From: Microlunatus endophyticus
GTDB taxonomy: Bacteria > Actinomycetota > Actinomycetes > Propionibacteriales > Propionibacteriaceae
Direction of reading: 5' to 3'
Assembly: GCF_014646195.1 (NCBI RefSeq)
Contig: NZ_BMMZ01000002.1
Span: 434,001-498,000, forward strand
DNA length: 64,000 bases
Below are positions 12,739-27,123 of the stretch, one piece after another. The notes below the pieces were generated by a model. The model had not been told where the DNA came from. It saw nothing but the letters and a program-made list of their open reading frames with translations, and made no database searches. Positions within the stretch are counted from its first letter, which is position 1. Each line of letters starts with the position of its first letter. Both the position numbers and the translations under genes were made by a program.

Positions 12739-12744
12739 TAGCGT
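12739..12744 (+). promoter_or_regulatory. -10 element TAGCGT, 7 nt before alcohol dehydrogenase start
   Basis: TAGCGT is followed by 7 nt and then ATG 12752. No Shine-Dalgarno is present, so a leaderless transcript is likely. Lies in the 71-bp divergent gap. Confidence 0.5.
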
Positions 12745-12751
12745 TGGGCCC

Positions 12752-13795
12752 ATGTCCACCGCGTATGCCTTCGCCGCACCCTCGGCGACCGAACCGCTGT
12801 CCACCATCACCATCGAGCGTCGCGAGGTCGGTCCCAAGGACGTCCTGATCGACGTCGCCTACTGCGGCATCTGCCACTCCGACATCCACACCGTCCGCGG
12901 CGAGTGGGGCCCGGTTCCCTACCCGCTGGCCCCGGGCCACGAGATCGTCGGGACCGTCGCCGCGGTCGGCTCCGAGGTCAGGAGGCACCAGGTCGGCGAC
13001 CTGGTCGGCGTCGGCTGCATGGTCAACTCCTGCGGCGAGTGCGAGAACTGCCTGGCCGGTGAGGAACAGCACTGCCTGCAGGGCAACGTGGGGACGTACG
13101 GCTCCATCGACCGGGACGGCACCATCACCCAGGGTGGCTACAGCACCCAGGTGGTCGTGGTCGAGGACTTCGTCCTGAAGATCCCCGACGGCATCGACCC
13201 GGCCGCCGCTGCGCCGTTGCTGTGCGCCGGGATCACCACTTATTCGCCGTTGCGGCACTGGGGCGCCGGTCCGGGCAAGAAGGTCGCGGTCATCGGACTC
13301 GGCGGTCTCGGTCACATGGCGGTCAAGCTGGCTGCTGCGATGGGCGCCGAGGTGACCGTGCTGTCGCAGTCGCTGAAGAAGCAGGAGGACGGGCTGCGGC
13401 TCGGCGCCAAGGCGTACTACGCCACCAGCGACCCGGACACCTTCGAGACCCTCAAGCGCAGCTTCGACCTGATCATCAACACCGTCAGTGCTCCGTTGGA
13501 CATCGACGCGTTCCTCGGTCTGCTGCGGCTCAACGGCGCGCTGGTCATCGTCGGCGCTCCGCCGCAGGCACTGCCCGTGCACGCCTTCGCCCTGATGGGC
13601 AGCCGGGCGTCCTTTGCCGGCTCCAACATCGGCGGTATCCGCGAGACCCAGGAGATGCTGGACTTCTGCGCCGAGCACGGCCTGGCTGCCGATATCGAGA
13701 CGATCGGCGTCGACAAGGTCAACGAGGCGTACGAGCGAGTGCTTGCCTCCGACGTCCGCTACCGCTTCGTCATCGACGTTTCTACGCTCCGCTAG
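12752..13795 (+). CDS. Zinc-dependent NAD(P) alcohol dehydrogenase (YahK/cinnamyl type)
   Basis: A 347-aa medium-chain dehydrogenase reducing aldehydes or oxidising alcohols, probably NADPH-linked. Catalytic zinc ligands are in CGICHSDIH and GHE (PGHEIVG); the structural zinc loop has four cysteines in [20 protein letters not shown]; the cofactor loop is [11 protein letters not shown]. This matches the YahK/AdhA cinnamyl-alcohol-dehydrogenase branch. The gene is monocistronic, ending 33 bp before the convergent gltD. Natural substrate not predictable. Confidence 0.9.
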   Translation: MSTAYAFAAPSATEPLSTITIERREVGPKDVLIDVAYCGICHSDIHTVRGEWGPVPYPLAPGHEIVGTVAAVGSEVRRHQVGDLVGVGCMVNSCGECENCLAGEEQHCLQGNVGTYGSIDRDGTITQGGYSTQVVVVEDFVLKIPDGIDPAAAAPLLCAGITTYSPLRHWGAGPGKKVAVIGLGGLGHMAVKLAAAMGAEVTVLSQSLKKQEDGLRLGAKAYYATSDPDTFETLKRSFDLIINTVSAPLDIDAFLGLLRLNGALVIVGAPPQALPVHAFALMGSRASFAGSNIGGIRETQEMLDFCAEHGLAADIETIGVDKVNEAYERVLASDVRYRFVIDVSTLR

Positions 13796-13828
13796 CCCGC
13801 CGTCGGACTGTGCCGCCCGCGAAACCAG

Positions 13829-15284
13829 TCAGTGCCCGATCGGCTGGGCTGTGGCGGCGACCGGAAGCGGCAGCTTGGTGACGCCGGAGAGGTACTTGTC
13901 GACGCTGGCCGCGCAGGCGCGACCCTCCGCGATCGCCCAGACGATCAGCGACTGGCCGCGGCCGGCGTCCCCGCAGACGAAGACACCGTCCCGGGCGGTC
14001 GAGTAGTCGGCATTGCGGACGGCCCGGGTCCGCGGATCGGTCGGTACGCCGAGCTGCTCCAGCAGCGCGGCCTCCGGCCCCTCGTAGCCCATCGCCAGCA
14101 GCACCAGGTCGGCGGGCAGGATCTGCTCGGTGCCCTCGATCGCGGTGTTCACGCCGTTCTCCCGGAACACCTCGATGATCTTGACGCCGGTGACGTTGCC
14201 GTCGTCGTCGCCGACCACCTCGATCGTGGAGGACTTGAAGATCCGCTCGCCGCCCTCCTCATTGGCCGGTGACGTGCGCAGGATGCGGGGATAGGTCGGC
14301 CACGGCTCATGGGCCGGCCGCATCACCGGGGGCTCGACGTTGTGCTCCAACTGCATGATCGACTTCGCGCCCTGGCGGATCGCGGTGCCCAGGCAGTCGT
14401 TGCCGGTGTCGCCGCCGCCGATGATCACGACGTTCTTACCGGTGGCCAGCACCTGGTCGGGAATCGACTCCCCGACCGCGACCCGGTTGGCCTGGGTCAG
14501 GTACTCCATCGCATGGTGGATCCCCGCCAGGTCGGCTCCCGGTACGCCCAGCTCGCGCGCGACGGTGGCACCGGTGGCTACGATCACGGCGTCGAACCGC
14601 TCCCGCAGTGCCTGGCCGCTGATATCGCGACCGACCTCGGTATTGGTCTTGAAGTGGGTGCCCTCTTCGCGCATCTGCTCCAGCCGGCGGTCCAGCACCG
14701 ACTTCTCCATCTTGTACTCGGGAATCCCGTAGCGCAGCAGGCCGCCCGGCTTGTCGTCACGCTCGAGCACCGCGACGGTGTGCCCGGCCCGGGTCAACTG
14801 CTGGGCGGCGGCGAGCCCGGCCGGTCCGGAGCCGATCACCGCGACCGTGCTGCCGGTGTGCCATTCGGTGACCTGCGGCTGGACCCGGCCCTCGTCCCAG
14901 CCCTTGTCGATGATCGACACCTCGACGTTCTTGATCGTCACGGCATCGTCGGCGATCGCCACCACGCAGGCGTCCTCGCAGGGGGCCGGGCAGAGCCGCC
15001 CGGTGAACTCGGGGAAGTTGTTGGTCGCATGCAACCGCTCCAGCGCCGCCTCCCAGTCACCCCGCCAGACCAGGTCGTTCCACTCGGGGATCAGATTCCC
15101 CAGCGGGCAACCGGTGTGGCAGAACGGGATGCCGCAGTCCATACAACGACCGGCCTGGTCGGAGATGATCGGCAGCAGCGCCCGCCCCGGAGTGCCCGGG
15201 TAGACCTCTTTCCAGTCGTGCACCCGCTCCTCGACCGGCCGGCGCTTGGCCGACTGCCGAGGCGTCTTCATGAAACCTCTGGGA

Positions 15285-15292
<8 letters not shown>
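13829..15292 (-). CDS. gltD: Glutamate synthase small (beta) subunit
   Basis: The 487-aa NADPH-oxidising subunit that passes electrons to GltB to make glutamate from glutamine and 2-oxoglutarate. N-terminal iron-sulfur cysteines lie in [17 protein letters not shown] and [11 protein letters not shown]; the FAD loop is [13 protein letters not shown] and the NADPH loop [11 protein letters not shown]. The ATG overlaps the gltB stop by 8 nt (ATGGCTGA) and has GGAGG about 8 nt upstream, so the two are co-translated. Confidence 0.96.
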
Positions 15293-19868
<4,576 letters not shown>

Positions 19869-20256
19869 GGTTCTCCCGTCGGTGCTCGGCTCGGGTCACG
19901 TGCGGACCAGCGGCAAAGCGGGTTCGGAGGCGTCGGCGGGAAATCCGCCGTTGCGCCTGTTCGAGATAGCGGCGCACGGCGTCGTTGAACGTGCGCGGTC
20001 GGTCGGCCTTGAAGTTGTCGGGCTCGTGCCGGGTGAGGCTCGAGACTCCCCCGTTGTCGATGGGTGTCGATCCTGTTGACTGCAGTCGGGCCGGGGCGGG
20101 TCCGCGATGTGAGCGCGGCAGCCTCGATCCGACCGGAGTCTACTGCCGGACACCCACAGGACCAGAATTCGTTACCGGACCCATTGCGTTAGGTGAATAG
20201 CGGCCATGGTCCCATTACGATTGATTATGCGGCCTCCGGACTGGCGGCGCACGAGA
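19869..20256. other. 388-bp intergenic region upstream of gltB
   Basis: No convincing gene is seen between lgt and gltB. On the minus strand TAGACT (20142-20137) could be a -10 box, giving a leader of about 260 nt before gltB; CATAAT (about 20230-20225) is another. Neither has a good -35. I found no clear GlnR-type site, transcription terminator or known riboswitch. Short frames here lack family-like sequence or ribosome sites. Confidence 0.4.
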
Positions 20257-21261
20257 TTAATCAGATCCCCCGCCGTCGCCGGTCGACAAACCGTCGTCCT
20301 TGGTCGCCGATGAGGTGTTGGTCACAGGGTCGCCGCGCTGTGGGTCTTCCGCCGCGTCGTGGGCTATACCCTCCGCGACCTCCGCATGGGCCGGCACGTC
20401 CTCCTGGTCGGGCAGCACTCCGTCGACGTAGCGGCGGTCACCCTCCACGATCTCCTCGCGCCCGGGCCGGAAGCGGACCAGCAGCAGGAGGACGACCAGA
20501 GCGACCAGGAAGACGACACCGGAGGTGTAGTCGTTCAGCCGCAGACCGTCGATGCGATGGGCCGGGTCGATCCGCAGATGCTCCACCCAGGCCCGTCCGG
20601 CGGTGTAGAACATCGCGTAGAGGGCGAAGACCTTGCCATGACCGAGCTTGAACCGCCGGTCCAGCAGGACCAGTGCGACGCCGACCGCCAGGTCCCACAG
20701 CAGTTCGTACAGGAAGGTCGGGTGGAAGGTGGCGTACTGCTCGTAGCCGGCCATCCGGTACTGGGGGTCGACCTGCAGGCCCCAGGGCAGGGTGGTCGGG
20801 CCGCCGTACAGCTCCTGGTTGAAGTAGTTGCCCAGCCGGCCGATCGCCTGGGCGACCACGACACCGGGAGCGAGCGCGTCGGCCAGTGCCCAGAACCTGA
20901 TCTTGCGACGGCGGGCGACGAGGTAGCCACCGAGGGCTCCTAGGGCGACGCCGCCCCAGATGCCCAGTCCCCCGTCCCAGATGTAGAGCGCCCGGATCGG
21001 ATGCTGTCCCGGTCCGAAGTAGAGCTGGTGGTCGGTGATCACGTGATAGGCCCGGGCGCCGACGATGCCGAACGGCACCGACACCAGCGCGACCGTCTCC
21101 ACGGTGTCCCGGGCTCCGCCGCGCGCAATCCAGCGCCGGGTGGCGATGATCGTGCCGACCACGACGCCGGTGATGATGCACAGGGCGTACATCCGGATCG
21201 GCAGCGGGCCGAGATGGAACTCGCGGAACGGCGGGCTGGGGATCGACAGGGCGGGGATCAC
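20257..21261 (-). CDS. lgt: Prolipoprotein diacylglyceryl transferase
   Basis: A 334-aa membrane enzyme that attaches diacylglycerol to the lipobox cysteine of prolipoproteins. The Lgt signature GRLGNYFNQELYG is present, as are HPTFLYE and several membrane segments. The last 70 or so residues form an acidic, charged cytoplasmic tail, common in actinobacterial Lgt. The GTG start overlaps the stop of the DsbA-like gene (GTGA). It is the last gene of the his/trp/redox operon, matching the trpA-lgt neighbourhood of mycobacteria. Confidence 0.95.
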   Translation of the reverse strand: MIPALSIPSPPFREFHLGPLPIRMYALCIITGVVVGTIIATRRWIARGGARDTVETVALVSVPFGIVGARAYHVITDHQLYFGPGQHPIRALYIWDGGLGIWGGVALGALGGYLVARRRKIRFWALADALAPGVVVAQAIGRLGNYFNQELYGGPTTLPWGLQVDPQYRMAGYEQYATFHPTFLYELLWDLAVGVALVLLDRRFKLGHGKVFALYAMFYTAGRAWVEHLRIDPAHRIDGLRLNDYTSGVVFLVALVVLLLLVRFRPGREEIVEGDRRYVDGVLPDQEDVPAHAEVAEGIAHDAAEDPQRGDPVTNTSSATKDDGLSTGDGGGSD

Positions 21262-22064
21262 GTCGCCGCGCCGATCGCGGACTTGAGATCGGCAGCGGTC
21301 CAGCTCGACACCTTGTCGGCCGGCTGGCGTACGCCATTGATGAACACAGTCGGGGTCTCCGTCACGTTTTTCGCACTTGCGGCGGAAGTGATGCTATCCA
21401 CCCACGCGCGGTGCGCATCAGATCGTATGCAACCGGCGAAGTCGCGCGACGGCTTGCCGACGAGCGTGCCGAGCCGGATCAGCTGGTCGTCGGACCAGGA
21501 CAGGCCGCTGTTGGCGAACAGCCCGACCCAGTACGGCTGTCCGAAGCCCTCGGTCGCCGCACAGGCCATCGCATTGGCCAGCGCCGGTGAGCGCTTGGTG
21601 ACGAAGCTCATCGGATACAACTCGACCTCGACCCGTCCGGACCGCTGCAGATCGGTGATCGTCGGCCCCAGATTCTTCTCGAAATCCGCGCAGTGCGGGC
21701 AGTTGAAATCCTCGAACAGGGTCAATGTCACCCCGGCGTCGTCGTGTCCGAGCCGGATCGGCTGGCCGTTGGTCAGGGTGACCGGAGCGAAGCTCGGTTG
21801 GGCAGCGGGCGGCTGCGGGTCGGCAGCGGACCTCTGGTGGGAGATCACCGCGACGGCCACGATCACGATCAGCACCACGGCGGCGAGCAGGACACCGAGG
21901 ACCAATCGCTGCCGGGACTGTCGCGGGCCGGATCCCCGCCCTGGCGCCGGCCTCGTGCGCGCGGACTGCCGTGGGCGGTCCTGCTGCTGATGTGCAGCGG
22001 CCGTACGGACGGCTGGATTGCCCGACCGGGACGGTTTGCGAGGTCCAGGTTTGTTGGTTGGCAT
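21258..22064 (-). CDS. DsbA-like membrane-anchored thioredoxin-fold protein (1)
   Basis: A 268-aa protein with a basic, Pro/Arg-rich cytoplasmic N-terminus, one membrane segment at about residues 54-75, and an exported thioredoxin-like domain with the redox motif CPHC (FEDFNCPHC). The cis-proline loop is TETPTVFING. It probably catalyses disulfide formation or exchange on exported proteins. It is paralogous to the next gene upstream, 44 bp away, and coupled to lgt downstream. Oxidase versus isomerase role cannot be decided from sequence. Confidence 0.85.
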   Translation of the reverse strand: MPTNKPGPRKPSRSGNPAVRTAAAHQQQDRPRQSARTRPAPGRGSGPRQSRQRLVLGVLLAAVVLIVIVAVAVISHQRSAADPQPPAAQPSFAPVTLTNGQPIRLGHDDAGVTLTLFEDFNCPHCADFEKNLGPTITDLQRSGRVEVELYPMSFVTKRSPALANAMACAATEGFGQPYWVGLFANSGLSWSDDQLIRLGTLVGKPSRDFAGCIRSDAHRAWVDSITSAASAKNVTETPTVFINGVRQPADKVSSWTAADLKSAIGAAT

Positions 22065-22108
22065 CAGGTGCTTGCTGACTCAGGGCGGATCGCTGACAAG
22101 ACCACCGA

Positions 22109-22894
22109 TCAGCCCTTGGTGACCGCGTCCTTCATCTGCTGGGTGGTCCAGTTCATCACGGTGGTCAGGTCCTGCACCTTGCCGTTGATGAACATCGTCG
22201 GCGTGCCGGACACGTTGGCGGCAGAGGCCGCCTGCTGGGAGGAGTTCACCCAGTCCTGGTGCTTCATGCTGGTCACGCAGTTCTTGAACGAGGACGGCGG
22301 GTCGGCGACCTTGTTGGCCAGTTCGACCAGCGAGTCCGTGCTCCAGGTCTGGTTCGGGTTCTTCCAGAAGCCCTGATACATGGCCTGGCCGAAGCCGTCC
22401 TGGGCCGCGCAGGCGAAGGCATTGCCGGCCTGCACCGATTCGTTGGTGCCGTCCTCGGCGTCGATCACCGGCAGGATCCACAACTCGATCTTGATCGTGT
22501 TGTTCTTCTGCAGCGAGCTGAGCGTGTCGCCGAACTTCTCCTCGAACTCCTGGCAGTGCGGGCACCGGAAGTCCTCGAACAGGGTGACGGTGGTCTTCGC
22601 GTCGGGATTGCCGAGGACGATCGGCTTGCCCGAGTCCACCGAGACCGGGCCCCAGCCGGTGGCGCTGGCCTGCTTGTCGCCACTGACGTGGCCGAAGTTG
22701 GTGGCGTAGCCGATCCCGACGCCGATCGCGGCGACGACCACGACGACGGCCAGCACCAGGATGCCGAGATTGCGGCGCCGCTTCCGCCGGGCATTCTCCC
22801 GTGCCGCCGCAGCGGCGCGCTCACGGGCGTTGCGGCTGCCGCCGTCCTTCGGCGGCTTCCGCTTGCCGCCGTTGACCCGGGTGGCCTCGCTCAT
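22109..22894 (-). CDS. DsbA-like membrane-anchored thioredoxin-fold protein (2)
   Basis: A 261-aa paralogue of the neighbouring protein: a highly basic N-terminus (residues 1-42), a membrane anchor at about 43-65, and a DsbA-type domain with FEDFRCPHC and the cis-proline loop VSGTPTMFING. The start overlaps the stop of the MauE-like gene by one base (TGATG). Two DsbA-like genes plus a MauE-like gene form a compact thiol-redox module between trpA and lgt. Confidence 0.86.
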   Translation of the reverse strand: MSEATRVNGGKRKPPKDGGSRNARERAAAAARENARRKRRRNLGILVLAVVVVVAAIGVGIGYATNFGHVSGDKQASATGWGPVSVDSGKPIVLGNPDAKTTVTLFEDFRCPHCQEFEEKFGDTLSSLQKNNTIKIELWILPVIDAEDGTNESVQAGNAFACAAQDGFGQAMYQGFWKNPNQTWSTDSLVELANKVADPPSSFKNCVTSMKHQDWVNSSQQAASAANVSGTPTMFINGKVQDLTTVMNWTTQQMKDAVTKG

Positions 22895-23451
22895 CAGTTC
22901 TCCTCGTCGCTCAGGTCGGCAGTCCGGTCGGCATGATCATCGATGTAACCACCGGTGAGCGAGTCAAGGCTCAACCGAGTGAACGGTTGGATGACCAACC
23001 ACGCGGCGGCCGCCAGGAAAACGATGTCACGGATCAGGTCCGGTACGTAGGTCGTTGCTCCCGGCGCCACTTGGCCGCCGGCGCTGAAACAGCCGCAGTC
23101 GATGCTGAAGCCCCGGGCCCAAGCCTGGAGCAGGCCGATCACGAACGCCAGTTGCAGCAGCCCGCTCAGCGCCGCGGCCCAGCGTGTGAACAGGCCGCTG
23201 ATCAGCACCAGTCCGAGCAGGATCTCCAGGTACGGCAGCGTCCAGCCGACCAGGTACGACAAGCTCTGCGGCAGCAGCTGGTAGGCGCGCACCGCGGCGA
23301 CCGACTGGGTCGGATCCGTCACCTTCACCGCGCCGGCGACCACCCACACCACACCGAGGCCGACCCGGACGACGGTCCGGGCCCAGGGCAGCACGACCGC
23401 CCAGTTGACCCCCCGGGATGCCGGGCGCGACGCCGACGCAGATTCGCTCAT
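22894..23451 (-). CDS. MauE/DoxX-family membrane protein
   Basis: A 185-aa protein with about four membrane helices (residues about 27-46, 66-88, 92-112, 137-157) and a paired-cysteine motif IDCGCF in a loop, characteristic of MauE-like methylamine-utilisation/DoxX proteins. It may relay electrons or reducing equivalents to the DsbA-like partners. The start overlaps the trpA stop (TGATG), and its stop overlaps the next start. No Shine-Dalgarno is needed if translation is coupled. Function inferred from neighbours and motif. Confidence 0.8.
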   Translation of the reverse strand: MSESASASRPASRGVNWAVVLPWARTVVRVGLGVVWVVAGAVKVTDPTQSVAAVRAYQLLPQSLSYLVGWTLPYLEILLGLVLISGLFTRWAAALSGLLQLAFVIGLLQAWARGFSIDCGCFSAGGQVAPGATTYVPDLIRDIVFLAAAAWLVIQPFTRLSLDSLTGGYIDDHADRTADLSDEEN

Positions 23452-24344
23452 CAGTTGCTCAACCTCACAGCGGACTCAGAAGTTCCCGACCTGACGCCTG
23501 TGGCCAGATCGGCAACAACCGTACGCAGACCGGCCAAATCATCCGGGCTGCCGGCGTCGTCGGCCTGGATCAGGGTCGCCACCAACGCCGAGCCGACGAT
23601 CGCGGCGTCGGCATAGCCGTTCACCTCGGCGGCCTGGGCCCCGTTGGAGACCCCGAGACCGACGCCCGCCAGCGCCTGCGGACGAAGCGAACGGATCCGC
23701 TCGACCAATGCCGGCGCCGCCGACGAGACCTGCGCGCGGGCGCCGGTGACGCCCATCAGCGAGGTCGCGTAGACCCATCCCCGGCAGGAGTCGACGGTCG
23801 CTGCCAGGCGCTCGTCGGACGAGCTCGGTGCGACCAGGAAGATCCGGTCCAGACCGTAGGAGTCGGACGCCTCGAACCAGGCGCCGGCCTCGTCCGGGGT
23901 CAGGTCGGGAGTGATCAGCCCGGCCCCGCCGGCCGCGACCAGGTCCCGGGCGAAGGCGTGTGGCCCGTAGTGCTCGACCAGATTCCAGTAGATCATCACG
24001 ACCGCTGCGGTACCCGTCTCGGCGACAGCCTCGACTGCGGAGAACACGTCGCGGACCCGGACGCCGCGCTGCAGGGCGCGCGTGCTGGCCTTCTGGACCG
24101 TCACCCCATCCATGACAGGATCGCTGTACGGCATCCCGATCTCGACCAGGTCGACGCCGGCGTACTCCTTGGTGCCGCTGTCACCGATCCCGCACAGCGC
24201 GCGCATCGCTTCGAGCGAACCGGGCACCGTCGGGTAGCCCACCGGCAGGTAGCCGACCAGCGCGCCGCGGCCCTCGTTGCGGGCGGCGGCGAAGATCTTG
24301 CCGGTGATGCCCTGATCGAAGCCGGTGTTCTCGCTGGTGCTCAC
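23451..24344 (-). CDS. trpA: Tryptophan synthase alpha subunit
   Basis: The 297-aa subunit that cleaves indole-3-glycerol phosphate to indole. Catalytic residues are E68 and D79 in [16 protein letters not shown]. The C-terminal phosphate-binding region has GVGLGVSNG. The start is GTG 24344 overlapping the trpB stop (GTGA); the long in-frame extension upstream is a shadow of trpB. It is directly coupled to trpB upstream and to the MauE-like gene downstream. Confidence 0.96.
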   Translation of the reverse strand: MSTSENTGFDQGITGKIFAAARNEGRGALVGYLPVGYPTVPGSLEAMRALCGIGDSGTKEYAGVDLVEIGMPYSDPVMDGVTVQKASTRALQRGVRVRDVFSAVEAVAETGTAAVVMIYWNLVEHYGPHAFARDLVAAGGAGLITPDLTPDEAGAWFEASDSYGLDRIFLVAPSSSDERLAATVDSCRGWVYATSLMGVTGARAQVSSAAPALVERIRSLRPQALAGVGLGVSNGAQAAEVNGYADAAIVGSALVATLIQADDAGSPDDLAGLRTVVADLATGVRSGTSESAVRLSN

Positions 24345-25666
24345 AGTTCGCTGCTCCCGGTCGCCTCGCCGTGGATGTCGGCGAACCATTTCATCGCGGT
24401 GTCGACATCCTTGTCGCCGCGGCCGGACAGGCTGACCAGGATCAGCGGCGGCTGTTCCCGGTCCTCCTCCGACAGCCGGCGGACCAGCTTGATCGCGCCG
24501 GCCAGCGCGTGCGCGGACTCGATCGCCGGGATGATGCCCTCCGTCTCGCTCAGCAGCCGGAACGCGTCCATCGCCTCGCTGTCGGTGATCGCCTCGTACG
24601 AGGCCCGTCCCGAGTCCGCCAGCCAGGCATGCTGGGGTCCGACGCCCGGGTAGTCCAGGCCGGCCGAGATCGAGTGCGAGTCCTTCGTCTGGCCGTCCTC
24701 GTCCTGGAGCACGAAGCTGCGGGTGCCGTGCAGCACTCCGACGCCGCCGCTGGAGATGCTGGCCGCGTGCCGCTCGGTCTCGACACCGTCGCCGCCGGCC
24801 TCGAAGCCGTACAACCGGACCGACTCGTCGGGAATGAAGTCGGCGAAGATGCCCAGCGCGTTGGAGCCGCCGCCCACACAGGCCGCCACCGCATCGGGCA
24901 GCCGGTCGTAGCGTTCGAGCAACTGGGCGCGGGCCTCTGTGCTGATCACCCGCTGGAACTCCCGCACCACCTTCGGGAACGGGTGCGGCCCGGCGACCGT
25001 ACCGATCAGGTAGTGGGTGTCCTCGACGCTGGCCACCCAGTCCCGCAGGGCGTCGTTCATCGCGTCCTTCAGCGTCTGGGTGCCGGACTCGACCGCGATC
25101 ACCTCGGCACCCAGCAACTGCATCCGGGCGACGTTGAGCGCCTGCCGCTCGGTGTCCACCTTGCCCATGTAGATCCGGCACTCCAGGCCCATCAGGGCGG
25201 CCGCGGTCGCGGTGGCCACGCCGTGCTGGCCGGCGCCGGTCTCGGCGATCACCCGGGTCTTGCCCATCCGCTTGGTCAGCAACGCCTGGCCGAGGACGTT
25301 GTTGATCTTGTGCGAGCCGGTGTGGTTGAGGTCCTCGCGCTTGAGCACGATCGTCGGACTGGTGTCGGGCCCGTCCACCGGCACCCCGGTCAACTCGGGA
25401 CTGCCGGTCAATGCAGCCCGGGTGAACCGGGGCACCTCGGTGATCGGGGTCGGCCGGCCGGAGTAGTCCTTGCGCAACGCGTCGAGCTCGGCCCAGAACT
25501 GCGGATCCTTCATGGCCCGGCCGAATTCGGCCTCCAACTGGTCCAGGGCGACGTAGAGCGCCTCCGGAACGAATTTCCCGCCGAACCGGCCGAAGTGGCC
25601 GCTGTCGTCGGGCAGCTGGTCATCCTGCGCCGCGCTGTGGGCGCGCGCGATGGGCGTACTGGTCAT
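24341..25666 (-). CDS. trpB: Tryptophan synthase beta subunit
   Basis: The 441-aa PLP enzyme joining indole and serine. The PLP lysine is K120 in [20 protein letters not shown] contains the conserved glutamine/histidine loop; the phosphate loop is GGGSNA. The N-terminus [15 protein letters not shown] is typical. A 125-bp gap precedes it, larger than elsewhere in the operon, with AAGGA about 12 nt before the ATG. Confidence 0.97.
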   Translation of the reverse strand: MTSTPIARAHSAAQDDQLPDDSGHFGRFGGKFVPEALYVALDQLEAEFGRAMKDPQFWAELDALRKDYSGRPTPITEVPRFTRAALTGSPELTGVPVDGPDTSPTIVLKREDLNHTGSHKINNVLGQALLTKRMGKTRVIAETGAGQHGVATATAAALMGLECRIYMGKVDTERQALNVARMQLLGAEVIAVESGTQTLKDAMNDALRDWVASVEDTHYLIGTVAGPHPFPKVVREFQRVISTEARAQLLERYDRLPDAVAACVGGGSNALGIFADFIPDESVRLYGFEAGGDGVETERHAASISSGGVGVLHGTRSFVLQDEDGQTKDSHSISAGLDYPGVGPQHAWLADSGRASYEAITDSEAMDAFRLLSETEGIIPAIESAHALAGAIKLVRRLSEEDREQPPLILVSLSGRGDKDVDTAMKWFADIHGEATGSSEL

Positions 25667-25719
25667 AGTTGTCTATTGTCCTTCTTCTGGCCGAGCGGGG
25701 CATGTCGAGCGGGTCTCGG

Positions 25720-25776
25720 TCAGGGTCGCCATCGCCGCAGGTCGGTGCGGATGCCCGCAATCTGGCCGGTGATCAT
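25720..25776 (-). other. Possible 18-codon leader ORF between trpC and trpB
   Basis: The minus strand of the 125-bp gap holds an ATG-started frame, MITGQIAGIRTDLRRWRP, ending in TGA. CATTAT lies 6 nt before the ATG, resembling a leaderless -10 arrangement. It has one Trp codon. A second promoter or leader for trpBA is possible, but this may be chance; it is not clearly related to the small TrpM protein found between trpC and trpB in Streptomyces. Confidence 0.2.
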
Positions 25777-25791
25777 CTCGCGATAATGCTC

Positions 25792-26598
25792 TCAGTCGCG
25801 ATTCGCCAGCGCGGGGTGCGCACCGGCGGCCACCAGGTCGGCGACACCGAGCCGCGGGTCGCGGCCGGTCACCAGCGCTTCACCGACCAGGACCACATCG
25901 GCGCCCTCGCGCGCCAGTTCGATCACATCGTGCGGACCCCGGACACCGGACTCGGCGATCTTGACGATCCCGTCGGGGATCCGCGGAGCCAGCCGACCGA
26001 AGGTGGCCGGATCGACCTCGAGGGTCTGCAGATTCCGCGCGTTGACCCCGATCAGCCGGGCGCCGGCGTCGACTGCACGGTCGATCTCCTCGGCGGTATG
26101 GGTCTCCACCAGCGGGGTCAGGCCGATGGACTCGGCCCGTTCGATCAGGGAGACCAGCTCGAAGTCGCTCAGCGCCGCAACGATCAGCAGAGCAAGATCG
26201 GCGCCGGCGGCCCTGGCCTCGAAGAGCTGGTAGGCGGTGACGATGAAGTCCTTGCGCAGTACCGGGATGTCGACCGCACAGCGGACGTCGACGAGATCCT
26301 GCAGTGCGCCGCCGAAGCGGCGTCGCTCGGTCAGCACCGAGATCGCCGCAGCGCCACCGGAGGCGTACTCGGCGGCCAGTCGGGCCGGATCGGGGATGTT
26401 GGCCAGGGCCCCCTTGCTCGGGCTGGCCCGCTTGACCTCGGCGATCACCGAGACACCGGACTGGCGGAAGCGCGGCATCGGGTCCAGGGCCGCATCGACG
26501 TGCTGGACCCGCTCCTTCAGCCGATCCAGGGGCACGGCTGCCTGGCGCTCGGCAAGATCCTGCCGTACGCCGTCGACGATGGTGTCGAGAACGCCCAT
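25792..26598 (-). CDS. trpC: Indole-3-glycerol phosphate synthase
   Basis: A 268-aa (beta/alpha)8 enzyme closing the indole ring in tryptophan synthesis. The active-site lysine K56 is in [13 protein letters not shown], with VLRKDF and GVNARNL also conserved. The start is ATG 26598 ([15 protein letters not shown]), the usual actinobacterial N-terminus; the upstream in-frame extension is non-conserved. GTGGGA lies about 8 nt upstream. Confidence 0.95.
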   Translation of the reverse strand: MGVLDTIVDGVRQDLAERQAAVPLDRLKERVQHVDAALDPMPRFRQSGVSVIAEVKRASPSKGALANIPDPARLAAEYASGGAAAISVLTERRRFGGALQDLVDVRCAVDIPVLRKDFIVTAYQLFEARAAGADLALLIVAALSDFELVSLIERAESIGLTPLVETHTAEEIDRAVDAGARLIGVNARNLQTLEVDPATFGRLAPRIPDGIVKIAESGVRGPHDVIELAREGADVVLVGEALVTGRDPRLGVADLVAAGAHPALANRD

Positions 26599-26691
26599 GA
26601 CCGTTTCCCACTCCCTCTTGCGAACCGGTTCCGGGAATCTGGTTCCCGCCTGACGCCGCCACAACACTGACCAGCCCGTCAGGCCTTCCGA

Positions 26692-26991
26692 CTAAGACTT
26701 CTGGTGTTTCTCGTAAATGCCAAATCCGAGCTTCTGCATCGCCACCCCGACGATGATTCCCGCCACGCAGATCCCGGCGGCAATCGCGAAGAGCGGCCAG
26801 TTGGGGCCGAGCATCAGCGAGATGCCGCCGACGATGAAACCGACGATCTCGATCACCACAGCCGTCCACATGGCCCCGGTCTGGCCGTGGTGGACATGCC
26901 GCATCGGCCGCGGATCCAGCGGCTGCAGTTGCGGATTGGCCGCTTGCGCGCGCACCGCCACCGCTTCGGCCTGTTCGATCTGATCCGCCAT
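26692..26991 (-). CDS. HGxxPAAW-family small membrane protein
   Basis: A 99-aa protein with two membrane helices (about residues 40-60 and 65-85) of the family always seen between trpE and trpC in actinobacteria. The signature is altered to HGQTGAMW. Role unknown. I chose ATG 26991, which has GATGGGGTG 10 nt upstream; GTG 27060 is an alternative giving 122 aa. A 132-bp gap separates it from the upstream membrane protein gene and 93 bp from trpC. Confidence 0.78.
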   Translation of the reverse strand: MADQIEQAEAVAVRAQAANPQLQPLDPRPMRHVHHGQTGAMWTAVVIEIVGFIVGGISLMLGPNWPLFAIAAGICVAGIIVGVAMQKLGFGIYEKHQKS

Positions 26992-27123
26992 CGCCTGCAC
27001 CCCATCTGTCAACACTCGCCCGAGCCCCTGTTCGGCTGGGCCGCTGTTCCTAATGGTCACTTTCCTATCGTCATTGTGGCCCCAGCGGTGATCACAGCAC
27101 CAATCGGGGTGGCGGCCTGCCAC

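Noticed and set aside
19869..20153. Small minus-strand frames (66 and 85 codons) upstream of gltB as leader genes
   Set aside because: No ribosome sites, low-information Arg/Pro/Ser composition, nothing recognisable.
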